A DNA stretch of 33,467 bases from Pseudomonas folii (GTDB lineage: Bacteria; Pseudomonadota; Gammaproteobacteria; Pseudomonadales; Pseudomonadaceae). The DNA lies in the NCBI RefSeq assembly GCF_014357575.1, contig NZ_JACONW010000060.1, forward strand, positions 1 to 33,467, in the 5' to 3' direction. Within the stretch, counting starts at the first letter, position 1; each line of letters opens with the position of its first letter. This document shows, in pieces, positions 7,178 to 14,604 of this stretch. Below the pieces are notes generated by a model, which did not search any database, was not told where the DNA came from, and saw only the letters and a program-made list of their open reading frames with translations. The translations under genes and the position numbers were made by a program.

Positions 7178-8806
7178 TCAAAACCTGAATTGCGCCACCA
7201 GCGTATTGAACGACGTGGCGAGGCGCGACAGCTCCTGACTGGATGCGCTGGTCTGGTTGGCACCGGCCGAAGACTGGGTTGAAAGGTCCTGGATATTCAG
7301 CAGGTTGCGATCGACCTCACGCGCTACTTGAGCCTGCTCCTCTGACGCAGATGCAATGACCATATTTCGCTCGTTGATTTGTGCGACTCCGCTGGTGATT
7401 TTCTCAAGGGCCGTGCCGGCGCTCTCAGCCAGTTTTTGGGTTCCATTCGCCATGGCCAGACTTTTACTCATGGCTTCTACAGCGCCATCGGCACCTGATT
7501 GAACGGTTCCAATCATGCCTTCAATTTCAACAGTCGATGCCTGGGTTCGATGCGCCAGTGCCCTGACTTCATCGGCTACTACTGCGAACCCGCGGCCTTG
7601 TTCGCCCGCTCGTGCAGCTTCGATTGCAGCGTTGAGGGCCAGCAGATTGGTCTGATCGGCAATGCTCCGGATGACTTCAAGTACCTTGCTGATATCCCTG
7701 ACATTGGTCGCCAGCTCTGATACGGAGTCAGTGGACCTGGTGATTTCCCTGACCATTGTGCCGATACCCTTGACGGTATCGTTTACCTGCTCACGACCAT
7801 CAACCGCGTCTTGTGCTGCTGTTTTTGACACCTCTGAGGTGGACACTGCGTTACGTGCAACTTCTTCCACGGCCGCAGTCATCTGATTCACGGCGGTGGC
7901 TGCTTGCTGGATTTCACTGTCCTGGCGTATCAGGCTGCGGGTGCTTTCTTCTGTTACCGCACTCAACTCTTCGGCTGCTGACGCGAGTTGGTCGGAAGCG
8001 CTCGCGATCTCACGAATGGTGGTTCTCAAGCTGCCCTGCATCAGGCTGATCGCCTTGAGCAACTGGCCGGCTTCATCAGTACGATCCGTGGAAATCGTCT
8101 CAGTCAAATCTCCCTTGGCGATGCGCTGTGCGCTGTTTACTGCTTGCGCAAGCGGGCGAGTGATCATGCGGATAATCAGGACGCCCAGAATAATTGCTAC
8201 CAGGAACGCGATGACAATTCCGCTGGACAGCAATAACGTCGTGGTGGATTTGAGTTCCTTCGCTGCCTCAGAGCCTTCTTTGACTTGCCGTTTATTTGAG
8301 TCAATCATGACCTGAAGGAATCGTCGGGCATTGTTAAAGTCGCCTTCGGATAACTGGTTGAGCTGAGTGCGTGCTTCTGCCAACTTACCTTGCTGCTGCA
8401 GATCAAATATCTTCTGAGTTTCAGAAATATAGGAAGGCATCACCTTATCGTACTGATCCCCTGCGGCTTTCTCATCATCCTGCAACGGGGTATCGCGATA
8501 CACCGCGTAAACCTTTTGCGCTCTTTCCAGCTCTGCTGAAATACTGGAACGCATTGTCTCTGCTGTCGCGCTGTCTTTGGCATCCAGCAGTCTATAGAGG
8601 CCACGATTGTGAGTAGTCAGCGCCGACATCGCCTCATTAGTATTAGCTACGGATAGCAAGTTATTTGAAAATGTAGACTCCAGCGCGTCAGAAAACTTGT
8701 TGACCCCATTCATGCCAAGCCCACCCACTGCCAGCGTGATGACAGCACATGCACCAAAAGCAATCGCCAGTTTGGCGGAAAAGTTGGCATGTTTTAAAAA
8801 GTTCAT
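7178..8806 (-). CDS. Methyl-accepting chemotaxis protein
   Basis: A 542-residue chemoreceptor with classic topology: a membrane segment at ~11-32 (LAIAFGACAVITLAVGGLG), a ~155-residue periplasmic four-helix-bundle sensor, a second membrane segment at ~189-213, a HAMP domain (about 214-267) and a long coiled-coil signalling domain. The conserved hairpin tip is at ~379-421 and includes IADQTNLLALNAAIEAARAG and GRGFAVVADEVRALAHRT, which binds CheA and CheW. There is no C-terminal CheR-docking pentapeptide; it ends LVAQFRF. The ligand is unknown. Its ATG overlaps the stop of a 58-codon gene upstream (ATGA), so it is the third gene of a translationally coupled operon. Confidence 0.93.
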   Translation of the reverse strand: MNFLKHANFSAKLAIAFGACAVITLAVGGLGMNGVNKFSDALESTFSNNLLSVANTNEAMSALTTHNRGLYRLLDAKDSATAETMRSSISAELERAQKVYAVYRDTPLQDDEKAAGDQYDKVMPSYISETQKIFDLQQQGKLAEARTQLNQLSEGDFNNARRFLQVMIDSNKRQVKEGSEAAKELKSTTTLLLSSGIVIAFLVAIILGVLIIRMITRPLAQAVNSAQRIAKGDLTETISTDRTDEAGQLLKAISLMQGSLRTTIREIASASDQLASAAEELSAVTEESTRSLIRQDSEIQQAATAVNQMTAAVEEVARNAVSTSEVSKTAAQDAVDGREQVNDTVKGIGTMVREITRSTDSVSELATNVRDISKVLEVIRSIADQTNLLALNAAIEAARAGEQGRGFAVVADEVRALAHRTQASTVEIEGMIGTVQSGADGAVEAMSKSLAMANGTQKLAESAGTALEKITSGVAQINERNMVIASASEEQAQVAREVDRNLLNIQDLSTQSSAGANQTSASSQELSRLATSFNTLVAQFRF

Positions 8807-8979
8807 AAATGTCCTATAGGATCGAGAAACCGGTGCGCCTGACTTTTGTCGAGGTTAACAACAATGAGTGTCGGGAAAACTGTTGCGTCGCCCAGTTGAT
8901 CTGTGAAAAAAACGGGCATACCGTCGATTACGGTGAATAAGTGCCCCGACAGGGTGCCAGGCTTGATCAGGTGCTTCAT
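8803..8979 (-). CDS. Small hypothetical protein coupled to the chemoreceptor gene
   Basis: A 58-codon open frame starting MKHLIKPGTLSGHLFTVIDG and ending FLDPIGHL. Its ATG at 8979 overlaps the stop of the 71-codon gene upstream (ATGA), and its own stop overlaps the chemoreceptor start in the same way. Two ATGA junctions in a row strongly suggest that it is translated. The sequence looks like a small beta-rich cytoplasmic domain (HLFTVIDGMPVFFTDQ, then FPTLIVVNL). I recognise no family. It could modulate the receptor or be a small regulator. Confidence 0.58.
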   Translation of the reverse strand: MKHLIKPGTLSGHLFTVIDGMPVFFTDQLGDATVFPTLIVVNLDKSQAHRFLDPIGHL

Positions 8980-9191
8980 TTTACCAAGCGTAGATGTCGA
9001 CCCGGCTTGGCCTTCGTTACGGTGTGGGCATTCAAGGCGCGTAACTGGACATTTAATCCTTCCGTGGCGCACAGGAGTTCAGTGAGGGCATCAAGTACAT
9101 CAAGCTGTTGCACAATGTCCAACCCTTCAGTTCGAGCACTGATTTCGTCCAGCAGATATAAGATGTTGTTCGCCAGATCCTCACTCAACAT
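8976..9191 (-). CDS. Small hypothetical helical protein, first gene of the chemoreceptor operon
   Basis: A 71-codon gene with ATG at 9191 and a purine-rich site (GGGACGGG) just upstream. The product is mostly helical and acidic at the start (MLSEDLANNILYLLDEISAR), with a Leu-rich middle (QQLDVLDALTELLC) and a basic tail ending RHLRLVK. It lacks a signal peptide and membrane segments. Its stop overlaps the ATG of the 58-codon gene, and that one overlaps the chemoreceptor. I do not recognise the family. The heptad-like hydrophobic spacing suggests a small coiled-coil or partner-binding protein. Confidence 0.62.
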   Translation of the reverse strand: MLSEDLANNILYLLDEISARTEGLDIVQQLDVLDALTELLCATEGLNVQLRALNAHTVTKAKPGRHLRLVK

Positions 9192-9348
9192 AATCCCGTC
9201 CCCTACCGTTCAAGGTATTCTTGTCATGCCGCGTCATCTGTAATTTTTTATAGGGTCCCACGCTTCAAAAGAGTGCGCCTGGGCATTTAAAAAAGTGCGT
9301 GAGGTTTTTTTGAGAAGCGCAGAGATGTTTACCTTTTTAAAAGACAAA

Positions 9349-9399
9349 CTTATAGCGCTTCAACGGTGAGGATAAGAATTTCCCCTCTCAGGATAAGAA
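9349..9399 (-). promoter_or_regulatory. Candidate activator-dependent promoter of the chemoreceptor operon
   Basis: AGGATAAGAA occurs twice in the same direction, at 9369-9378 and 9390-9399, exactly 21 bp (two helical turns) apart. On the minus strand a -10-like TATAAG lies at 9354-9349, so a 17-bp spacer places the -35 inside the proximal repeat. That is the usual layout for AraC-family activators. An AraC-type gene is divergent, ~320 bp away. Transcription would start near 9342 and run into the gene at 9191. Confidence 0.45.
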
Positions 9400-9430
9400 A
9401 ACAAAGGCAGGGCGTTTTGTAAGGGCAGGT

Positions 9431-9444
9431 GCCTGATGTCAGGC
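9431..9444. promoter_or_regulatory. Perfect palindrome GCCTGATGTCAGGC, possible operator
   Basis: Six-base arms GCCTGA and TCAGGC flank a 2-base centre, within the regulatory region between the AraC-type gene and the chemoreceptor operon. No T-tract follows on either strand, so a terminator is unlikely. A dimeric regulator site is possible. Confidence 0.3.
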
Positions 9445-9721
9445 GATCCTGGGCAGCATCGAAGATGTGCACAAGGCAGAAACGGTAGAGGAGTGTCATA
9501 TTGATATCGTCGTCGAATTATATTGCCAACGTCATATCAGGAGTTTATTCAGGAAAATTTTCCGGTCTGGCAATCTTGATAAGAAAGGCTCTAGAATCGA
9601 CATCGGCGGGGCATGAGATGCAGAGGGCGCCACCCTTGGCGATGAAAGCTTTGCTGGCCAGCCCCAAGTAATAATGGATTATGGACAAACGCAGGAAAAA
9701 CCCATTCAACGATGAGCAGTT

Positions 9722-10741
9722 ATGCAGTTTATTTCCTCTTCTTTGGCTCAAGCTTTTGCTGAAGCCGTCTTTGCCTCAATCAATGAGGGTGAGCGTGTAC
9801 TTGAACGTCCGGATCTTCAACTGTCAGGTATTGATCTTGAAGGACGACAGGTTCCTGTAAAAGAATTAAGCAAGTTTTTTATTCTGGCGCAAAAAATGGG
9901 TGCCAGTGATGATGTCGGACTTCTGGCTTACGACAACGCTCATCCGGGTAATCTGGATTTCCTGGGTTACGCGATTATGTCGAGCTCAACAATAAGTGAT
10001 GCCTTGAAATACATCGTGGATTTTCACTCTGTGGTGAGTTCTGGTTTCTGCATGTTCCTGGACAGACAGGTCAGTACACTTAAACTTGTAGGCTTCGCTG
10101 AAAATTCCAAAGAGCCTGAGTTGCCGAGACCTTTCATTGATGCGGCGGCGGCCATCACGCTTGGACTGCTTCACTGGTTGTCTCCCCGCAAGAAAATCAT
10201 GCCTTTATCTGCCGAGTTTACTTACGATGAGCCGAGCGATACATCGCAACTCAAAAAGCTGTTCGGGCCGAATTTGAAGTTCAAATCAGAGGTGAACGCC
10301 CTCACATTCAAACGTGAAGACGGAGATTTGCCGATAGCCACCGGCAATGTGCTCCTTCAGGCTATCCATAATGATTATCTGGCGATGCAGCAGAACACAA
10401 TCAACATCGACAATGTGAGTGCCCGCACCAAGAGCACAGTCCTGCAGCTGCTAAGCCAGAATCGCCCTGTGACGATCGAGGACATTGCCCACACCATGCA
10501 GTTGACGCCTTATCAACTCACCAAGGCGCTGGAGCCGGAAGGGCAGAATGTCAAAAAGCTGATCGATCAAGTCAAGATGCAGCAGAGCCATCAACTGTTG
10601 ACCACCAGCATTTTGTCGCTTAAGCAAATCAGCTATCGGGTCGCGTTTAAAAATCAGAGTGCGTTTAATAAGGCCTGTGAGCGGTGGTTCGGAATGTCCC
10701 CCGGCCGGTATCGGGCCAGCAAACATCAGGACAATGATTGA
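9722..10741 (+). CDS. AraC-family transcriptional regulator with arabinose-binding-type N-terminal domain
   Basis: A 339-residue regulator. Residues ~15-205 resemble the all-helical N-terminal domain found in OruR/ArgR-like AraC regulators (the Arabinose_bd type), with GNLDFLGYAIMSSSTISDAL as a typical segment. Residues ~235-335 are the AraC double helix-turn-helix. The first motif is in VTIEDIAHTMQLTPYQL and the second in LSLKQISYRVAFKNQSAFN, followed by the signature KACERWFGMSPGRYR. Start ATG 9722; the upstream ribosome site is weak. Divergent from the chemoreceptor operon, so it is the natural candidate for the regulator binding the 21-bp-spaced repeats. The effector is unknown. Confidence 0.88.
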   Translation: MQFISSSLAQAFAEAVFASINEGERVLERPDLQLSGIDLEGRQVPVKELSKFFILAQKMGASDDVGLLAYDNAHPGNLDFLGYAIMSSSTISDALKYIVDFHSVVSSGFCMFLDRQVSTLKLVGFAENSKEPELPRPFIDAAAAITLGLLHWLSPRKKIMPLSAEFTYDEPSDTSQLKKLFGPNLKFKSEVNALTFKREDGDLPIATGNVLLQAIHNDYLAMQQNTINIDNVSARTKSTVLQLLSQNRPVTIEDIAHTMQLTPYQLTKALEPEGQNVKKLIDQVKMQQSHQLLTTSILSLKQISYRVAFKNQSAFNKACERWFGMSPGRYRASKHQDND

Positions 10742-10860
10742 CCTCTGGCAGGGTCAGCCTTCCGCGCAGGGCTTGGAGGGGTGCTATTTTTATCCTGAAC
10801 AAGATAGTTGCTGATTATCCTGGCCGGGGCCGGGTTCATTCGCTGAAGCTGTAGCTCTAT

Positions 10861-11526
10861 CTACCGACTCATCGTCCGCTCATAAGCCGCCAGCACCACC
10901 CGTTCCGACTGCTCCAGATAAGCCCCGAGCATGGTAGATGCCTCATCTGCCCGGCCTTCTTCAAGGCATCGCAGAATCGAGGCATTCATGTCGAGAAACG
11001 GCAAGTGCAACAGCTGCGGGTTATTGAGCAGCCCGAAAGCCAGCCTCAATTCCGCCGAGATCTGACCGTAAAACACCGCCAGGCGAGGACTGTCTGCCAG
11101 TTCGATAATGGCCCGGTGAAACATCATGTTGGCGGTGCCCACCGCTTTCCAGTCTTTGGCTTCTCGCGCCTGAATGCCTGCCTCAACGGCTTCGCGCATG
11201 TGCAGCGTCCCGGGATGCTGTGGATAGCCTTGCGCAATGGCTTTGCACTCGATAAAGCGTCGCACGCGATAGATATCAATGATGGATGCCATATCGGGTT
11301 CCGCAACCGTTACTCCACGGTTGGGCTCGTGTTTGAGCAGCCCTTCGCGAGTCAGCACTCTGAAGGCTTCTCTCAGAGTATTGCGCGAGATGTTAAGGCT
11401 TTCTGCCAACGCGGCCTCGGAGAGACGTTGACCGGGGACTAACTCGCCCTCGACCAGCATTCTTCGGACTTCTTGAGTAATGGACTCCCCCAGTGTGCGG
11501 TTGGGAAGAGCAGGCGCATCGTTCAT
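10861..11526 (-). CDS. GntR-family regulator with FCD domain
   Basis: A 221-residue regulator. The winged helix-turn-helix is at ~10-70 (RMLVEGELVPGQRLSEAALA, then LNISRNTLREAFRVLTREGL), followed by the all-helical FCD ligand-binding domain (~80-215), with family residues in MMFHRAIIELADSPRL and the C-terminal AYLEQSERVVL. The ATG at 11526 is used; a longer in-frame start at 11739 would add 71 residues before the DNA-binding domain and is unlikely. It is divergent from the transporter/oxoprolinase operon, and a perfect GntR-type half-site palindrome lies between them. It probably represses that operon and is released by an acidic small molecule such as an oxoproline or glutamate-type metabolite (inference). 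Confidence 0.88.
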   Translation of the reverse strand: MNDAPALPNRTLGESITQEVRRMLVEGELVPGQRLSEAALAESLNISRNTLREAFRVLTREGLLKHEPNRGVTVAEPDMASIIDIYRVRRFIECKAIAQGYPQHPGTLHMREAVEAGIQAREAKDWKAVGTANMMFHRAIIELADSPRLAVFYGQISAELRLAFGLLNNPQLLHLPFLDMNASILRCLEEGRADEASTMLGAYLEQSERVVLAAYERTMSR

Positions 11527-11673
11527 AGCGGTTCCAGGATGATAAAAGCCGCGCCGATATTCCATGAGACCTGACGGCGTGGCAAGGAAGAAGGTCGCTG
11601 CGCGCTTCATTAAGTAGCATTCATGGGTGATCGCGTAACGAAGTGGTGCATATCGTCCATTCATAAGTGATGG

Positions 11674-11686
11674 ATTGTTCAACAAT
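11674..11686. promoter_or_regulatory. Candidate GntR/FCD operator
   Basis: ATTGTTCAACAAT is a perfect palindrome around one central base. The core TTGTTCAACAA (11675-11685) fits the known FadR/FCD-type consensus TNGTNNNACNA at every fixed position. It lies between the divergent GntR gene and the transporter gene. A weak promoter-like pair follows toward the transporter (TTGAGT at 11722 and TCTATC at 11745, 17-bp spacing). Confidence 0.55.
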
Positions 11687-11780
11687 GTTTCGTTGATATA
11701 CCTACACCTCAGGGGTGTTTGTTGAGTGTTGGCATACACATTGCTCTATCGAGAACATCTCTCACTGTAGGAATGATGCC

Positions 11781-13013
11781 GTGACACAGACCACTCAAGA
11801 GTTTACGAAAGCGCGGCGCGCCTCTCTGGTTGCCGCCATCTTCATGATGGCCACGTCTGCGATCGGGCCAGGCTTCCTGACCCAGACGGCCACGTTTACC
11901 GCCACCTTGGGTGCTGCGTTTGCGTTCGGTATCCTGGCCTCGATCCTGATCGACTTCGTTGTGCAACTGAATGTCTGGCGTATCGTCTCGCTGACCCGAA
12001 TGCGCGCAGCGGACCTGGCCAACGCGGCGATTCCTGGCAGTGGCTATCTGCTGACGTTGCTGGTTCTGTGTGGTGGTCTGGTGTTCATGCTGGGGAACAT
12101 CGCAGGCGCGGGCCTGGGGTTGAATGCCCTGACCGGTCTCGATCCTAAATGGGGAGGGGCGCTGAGTGCTCTGCTGGCCATCGGGATCTTCTCGTCCCAC
12201 CGGGCGGGCATCGCCATGGACCGGATCATGATGGGATTGGGCATCCTCAAAGTCTGTCTGATCCTGTTCGCAGCCTTTGCCACCCACCCACCGTTGGGCG
12301 AGGCGTTGCGTCAATCGGTCTGGCCTGACTTCATCGACTTCGCCTCTATCACCACCATCGTTGGCGGCACCGTCGGCGGCTACATCACCTATGCCGGTGC
12401 TCATCGTCTGCTTGATCGCGGCACTGTGGGCGTGGAGAACATTGAAGCGGTATCCAAGGCAGCGCTGACTGGCATTCTGGTGACCGGCGTTGCGCGCTAT
12501 GTTCTGTTTCTGGCGATCCTCGGTGTCGTGGCCAGTGGCGTCGTCATTGATGTGTCGGGTAAAGGTGCAAACCCTGCTGGTCAGGCGTTTCAAGCCGCAG
12601 CTGGCGATATCGGCATGATGATGTTCGGTCTGGTGCTGTGGGCTGCCGGTATCAGCAGTGTGATCGGTGCCTCCTATACATCGATGTCTTTCATCACCGT
12701 ATTCTCCAAGCGAATTACCGAGCGGGTCCGTAACCTCGCCACCGTGGTGTTCATTGTTGTTTCGCTGGTCGTTTACATACTGATTGGCAAGCCACCGGCT
12801 GCGCTGCTGGTGTTTGCAGGCGGCTTCAACGGCCTGATTCTGCCTCTGGGCCTGAGCATCTTCATGTACGTCGGCTGGCGCCGGTCCGATCTTATGGAAG
12901 GCTACCATTACCCTCGCTGGTTGCTGGTACTTGGCATCCTGACCTGCCTGCTGTCCTGGTACATGGCCTACAAATCCGCAGGTGCCATCTTCGCCTTCAT
13001 CGGCGCGGCCTGA
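11781..13013 (+). CDS. NRAMP-fold transporter lacking the metal-binding motifs
   Basis: A 410-residue, ~11-helix membrane protein related to NRAMP transporters (YcsG-like). The GTG at 11781 has AGGA at 11769-11772. True NRAMP metal carriers have DPGN in helix 1 and MPH in helix 6. Here the helix-1 segment reads SAIGPGFLTQTAT, with Gly and Phe in place of Asp and Asn, and helix 6 reads GGTVGGYITYAGAH, with Gly-Gly-Tyr in place of Met-Pro-His. It therefore probably does not carry divalent metals. As first gene of an operon with PxpA, DUF1445 and PxpBC genes, it is more likely the importer of their organic substrate. Bacillus subtilis carries a similar neighbourhood (ycsF, ycsG, ycsI, kipI, kipA). 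Confidence 0.85.
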   Translation: MTQTTQEFTKARRASLVAAIFMMATSAIGPGFLTQTATFTATLGAAFAFGILASILIDFVVQLNVWRIVSLTRMRAADLANAAIPGSGYLLTLLVLCGGLVFMLGNIAGAGLGLNALTGLDPKWGGALSALLAIGIFSSHRAGIAMDRIMMGLGILKVCLILFAAFATHPPLGEALRQSVWPDFIDFASITTIVGGTVGGYITYAGAHRLLDRGTVGVENIEAVSKAALTGILVTGVARYVLFLAILGVVASGVVIDVSGKGANPAGQAFQAAAGDIGMMMFGLVLWAAGISSVIGASYTSMSFITVFSKRITERVRNLATVVFIVVSLVVYILIGKPPAALLVFAGGFNGLILPLGLSIFMYVGWRRSDLMEGYHYPRWLLVLGILTCLLSWYMAYKSAGAIFAFIGAA

Positions 13014-13032
13014 TTTAACGGAGATTACTGAC

Positions 13033-13791
13033 ATGCGTACGATTGACCTTAACAGCGACCTGGGAGAAAGCTTCGGCGCCTGGAGCATGGGCGACGATGC
13101 GGCGATTCTTGAAGTGGTCAGCAGCGCCAACGTGGCGTGTGGATTTCATGCGGGTGATCCAGCTGGAATACTGCGCACCCTTGAGGCGGCTGCTGCGCGA
13201 GGTGTTGCAGTGGGGGCTCATGTGGCCTACCCGGACCTGGTCGGTTTCGGGCGGCGCAACATGGACGTGCCTGCCGAGCAGTTGACTGCCGACGTGATTT
13301 ATCAGATCGGCGCGCTTCAGGGTCTGGCCCGTAGCGCCGGCACTCAAGTGAGCTACGTGAAGCCCCACGGCGCGCTCTACAACACCATTGCAGGTGATGC
13401 GAAGCAGGCGGCGGCAGTCATTCAGGCGATCCTGCGCATTGATCCGACGCTGAAACTGGTTTGTCTGGCCAATTCCAGTCTGCTGGGCTGGGCCCACGAT
13501 GCCGGTCTTTCCTGCGTGTCGGAAGCGTTCGCGGATCGTGCCTACACCAGCGCAGGCACGCTGGTATCCCGCTCGAAAGCCGGTGCGGTATTACATGATC
13601 CCGAGTTGATCGCCCAACGCATGCTGCGTCTGGTGAATGAAGGGGTCATCGAAACCGAGAACGGAGAGTTGATTCACCTTGAGGCTGATTCGATCTGTGT
13701 GCATGGCGACAGTCCTGACGCCGTAGGCATCGCCCGTGCCCTGAGAAAGCAGCTTGTTGAGGCAGACATCACCATTCGTGCATTTACCTGA
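13033..13791 (+). CDS. pxpA: 5-oxoprolinase subunit A (LamB/YcsF family)
   Basis: PxpA, with PxpB and PxpC, opens 5-oxoproline to glutamate using ATP. The 252-residue product begins with the family signature MRTIDLNSDLGESFGAW and carries the polysaccharide-deacetylase-like barrel motifs SSANVACGFHAGDP, GAHVAYPDLVGFGRR and VKPHGALYN, then EAFADRAYTSAGTLVSR and ICVHGDSP. The length is normal for the family. GGAG at 13020-13023 precedes the ATG. It follows the transporter by 19 bp and precedes the DUF1445 gene by 9 bp, within one operon. A biotin carboxylase is also encoded here, so the physiological substrate may be a relative of 5-oxoproline rather than 5-oxoproline itself. Confidence 0.92.
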   Translation: MRTIDLNSDLGESFGAWSMGDDAAILEVVSSANVACGFHAGDPAGILRTLEAAAARGVAVGAHVAYPDLVGFGRRNMDVPAEQLTADVIYQIGALQGLARSAGTQVSYVKPHGALYNTIAGDAKQAAAVIQAILRIDPTLKLVCLANSSLLGWAHDAGLSCVSEAFADRAYTSAGTLVSRSKAGAVLHDPELIAQRMLRLVNEGVIETENGELIHLEADSICVHGDSPDAVGIARALRKQLVEADITIRAFT

Positions 13792-13800
13792 GGTCTGGTC

Positions 13801-14595
13801 ATGAACTCGATAAAAGAAGCCCGTGAAGCCGCTGTTGCCGCCCGTGCCCTTTACCGCGAAGGGACGGTTTCACCCACTGCCGGGCACGCGCCGGGGATGA
13901 CGCAAGCCAACATGATTTCGTTACCCCGGGAATGGGCGTATGACTTCCTGCTGTTCGCCCAGCGCAACCCGCAGGCCTGCCCGATCCTCGACGTGACCGA
14001 GCCGGGCAGCCACAGCACCTTTCTGGCTTATAAGGCTGATCTACGCACTGACCTGCCGTTGTACCGGGTCTGGCGCGATGGGGAACTGGCTGAAGAGGTG
14101 ACTGATGTCCGTGATATCTGGGCGCAACACACCGATCTGGTGACTTTTCTCATCGGCTGCAGCTTCACGTTCGAAACCGATCTGTTGAATGCGGGCATCG
14201 ACATCAGGCACATCAGTGAGAACTGCAACGTGCCGATGTATCGCACCAACCGTGTCTGCCGACCCGCAGGCCGCCTGCAAGGCGAAATGGTGGTCTCGAT
14301 GCGGCCTGTCGCCGCCGACCGCGTTGCCGACGCCGTGAAAATCACTGCCCGCTATCCTGGCGTGCACGGTGCACCCGTGCATGTCGGCGAGCCTGGGTTG
14401 CTGGGTATCAAGGATATTTCCCGACCGGATTTCGGTGACGCAGTGACCATCAAGCCCGGCGAGATTCCAGTGTTCTGGGCCTGCGGTGTGACGCCTCAGG
14501 CCGTGGTCATGGCCTCTCGGGTGCCTTTTGCCGTGTCCCATGCGCCGGGCCATATGTTCATCACTGATGTCCCTGACGGCCATTACCACGTATAG
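13801..14595 (+). CDS. DUF1445 / putative hydro-lyase (YcsI family)
   Basis: A 264-residue protein with the DUF1445 signatures: GHAPGMTQANMISLP near the N-terminus, LIGCSFTFETDLLNAGI in the middle, MYRTNRVCRPAGRLQGEMV, and the C-terminal PVFWACGVTPQAVVM and ISHAPGHMFITD-like end (here VSHAPGHMFITDVPDG). Bacterial members are annotated as hydro-lyases without firm proof. A DUF1445 region also occurs in mammalian D-glutamate cyclase, which makes 5-oxo-D-proline, and this fits its place beside oxoprolinase genes (from memory; inference). The ATG at 13801 is 9 bp after pxpA with AGGT just upstream. Cytoplasmic, no membrane segments. Confidence 0.88.
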   Translation: MNSIKEAREAAVAARALYREGTVSPTAGHAPGMTQANMISLPREWAYDFLLFAQRNPQACPILDVTEPGSHSTFLAYKADLRTDLPLYRVWRDGELAEEVTDVRDIWAQHTDLVTFLIGCSFTFETDLLNAGIDIRHISENCNVPMYRTNRVCRPAGRLQGEMVVSMRPVAADRVADAVKITARYPGVHGAPVHVGEPGLLGIKDISRPDFGDAVTIKPGEIPVFWACGVTPQAVVMASRVPFAVSHAPGHMFITDVPDGHYHV

Positions 14596-14604
14596 GAGTT
14601 GATC

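Larger units (their letters stand above)
9192..9721. other. Intergenic regulatory region, relatively AT-rich
   Basis: This 530-bp stretch between the divergent chemoreceptor operon and AraC-type gene is clearly richer in A/T than its neighbours, especially 9240-9410. It holds the direct repeats and palindrome listed separately. A minus-strand open frame at 9545-9751 is probably not a gene, because its start falls inside the AraC-type coding region and no ribosome site is seen. Nothing else is recognised. Confidence 0.6.

Noticed and set aside
9545..9751. 68-codon minus-strand open frame in the AT-rich intergenic region
   Set aside because: The C-terminal part looks mildly protein-like, but the start overlaps the AraC-type coding region and no ribosome site or known family is visible. 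It may be a remnant.
11527..11739. 71-residue N-terminal extension of the GntR regulator
   Set aside because: GntR/FCD proteins begin shortly before the winged helix. The extension would cover the operator region and has no domain.
11709..13130. Long minus-strand open frame (473 codons) opposite the NRAMP gene
   Set aside because: It is antisense to a clear membrane protein. Its translation is rich in His, Gln, Asp and Arg with no domain, as expected from a high-GC antisense frame.
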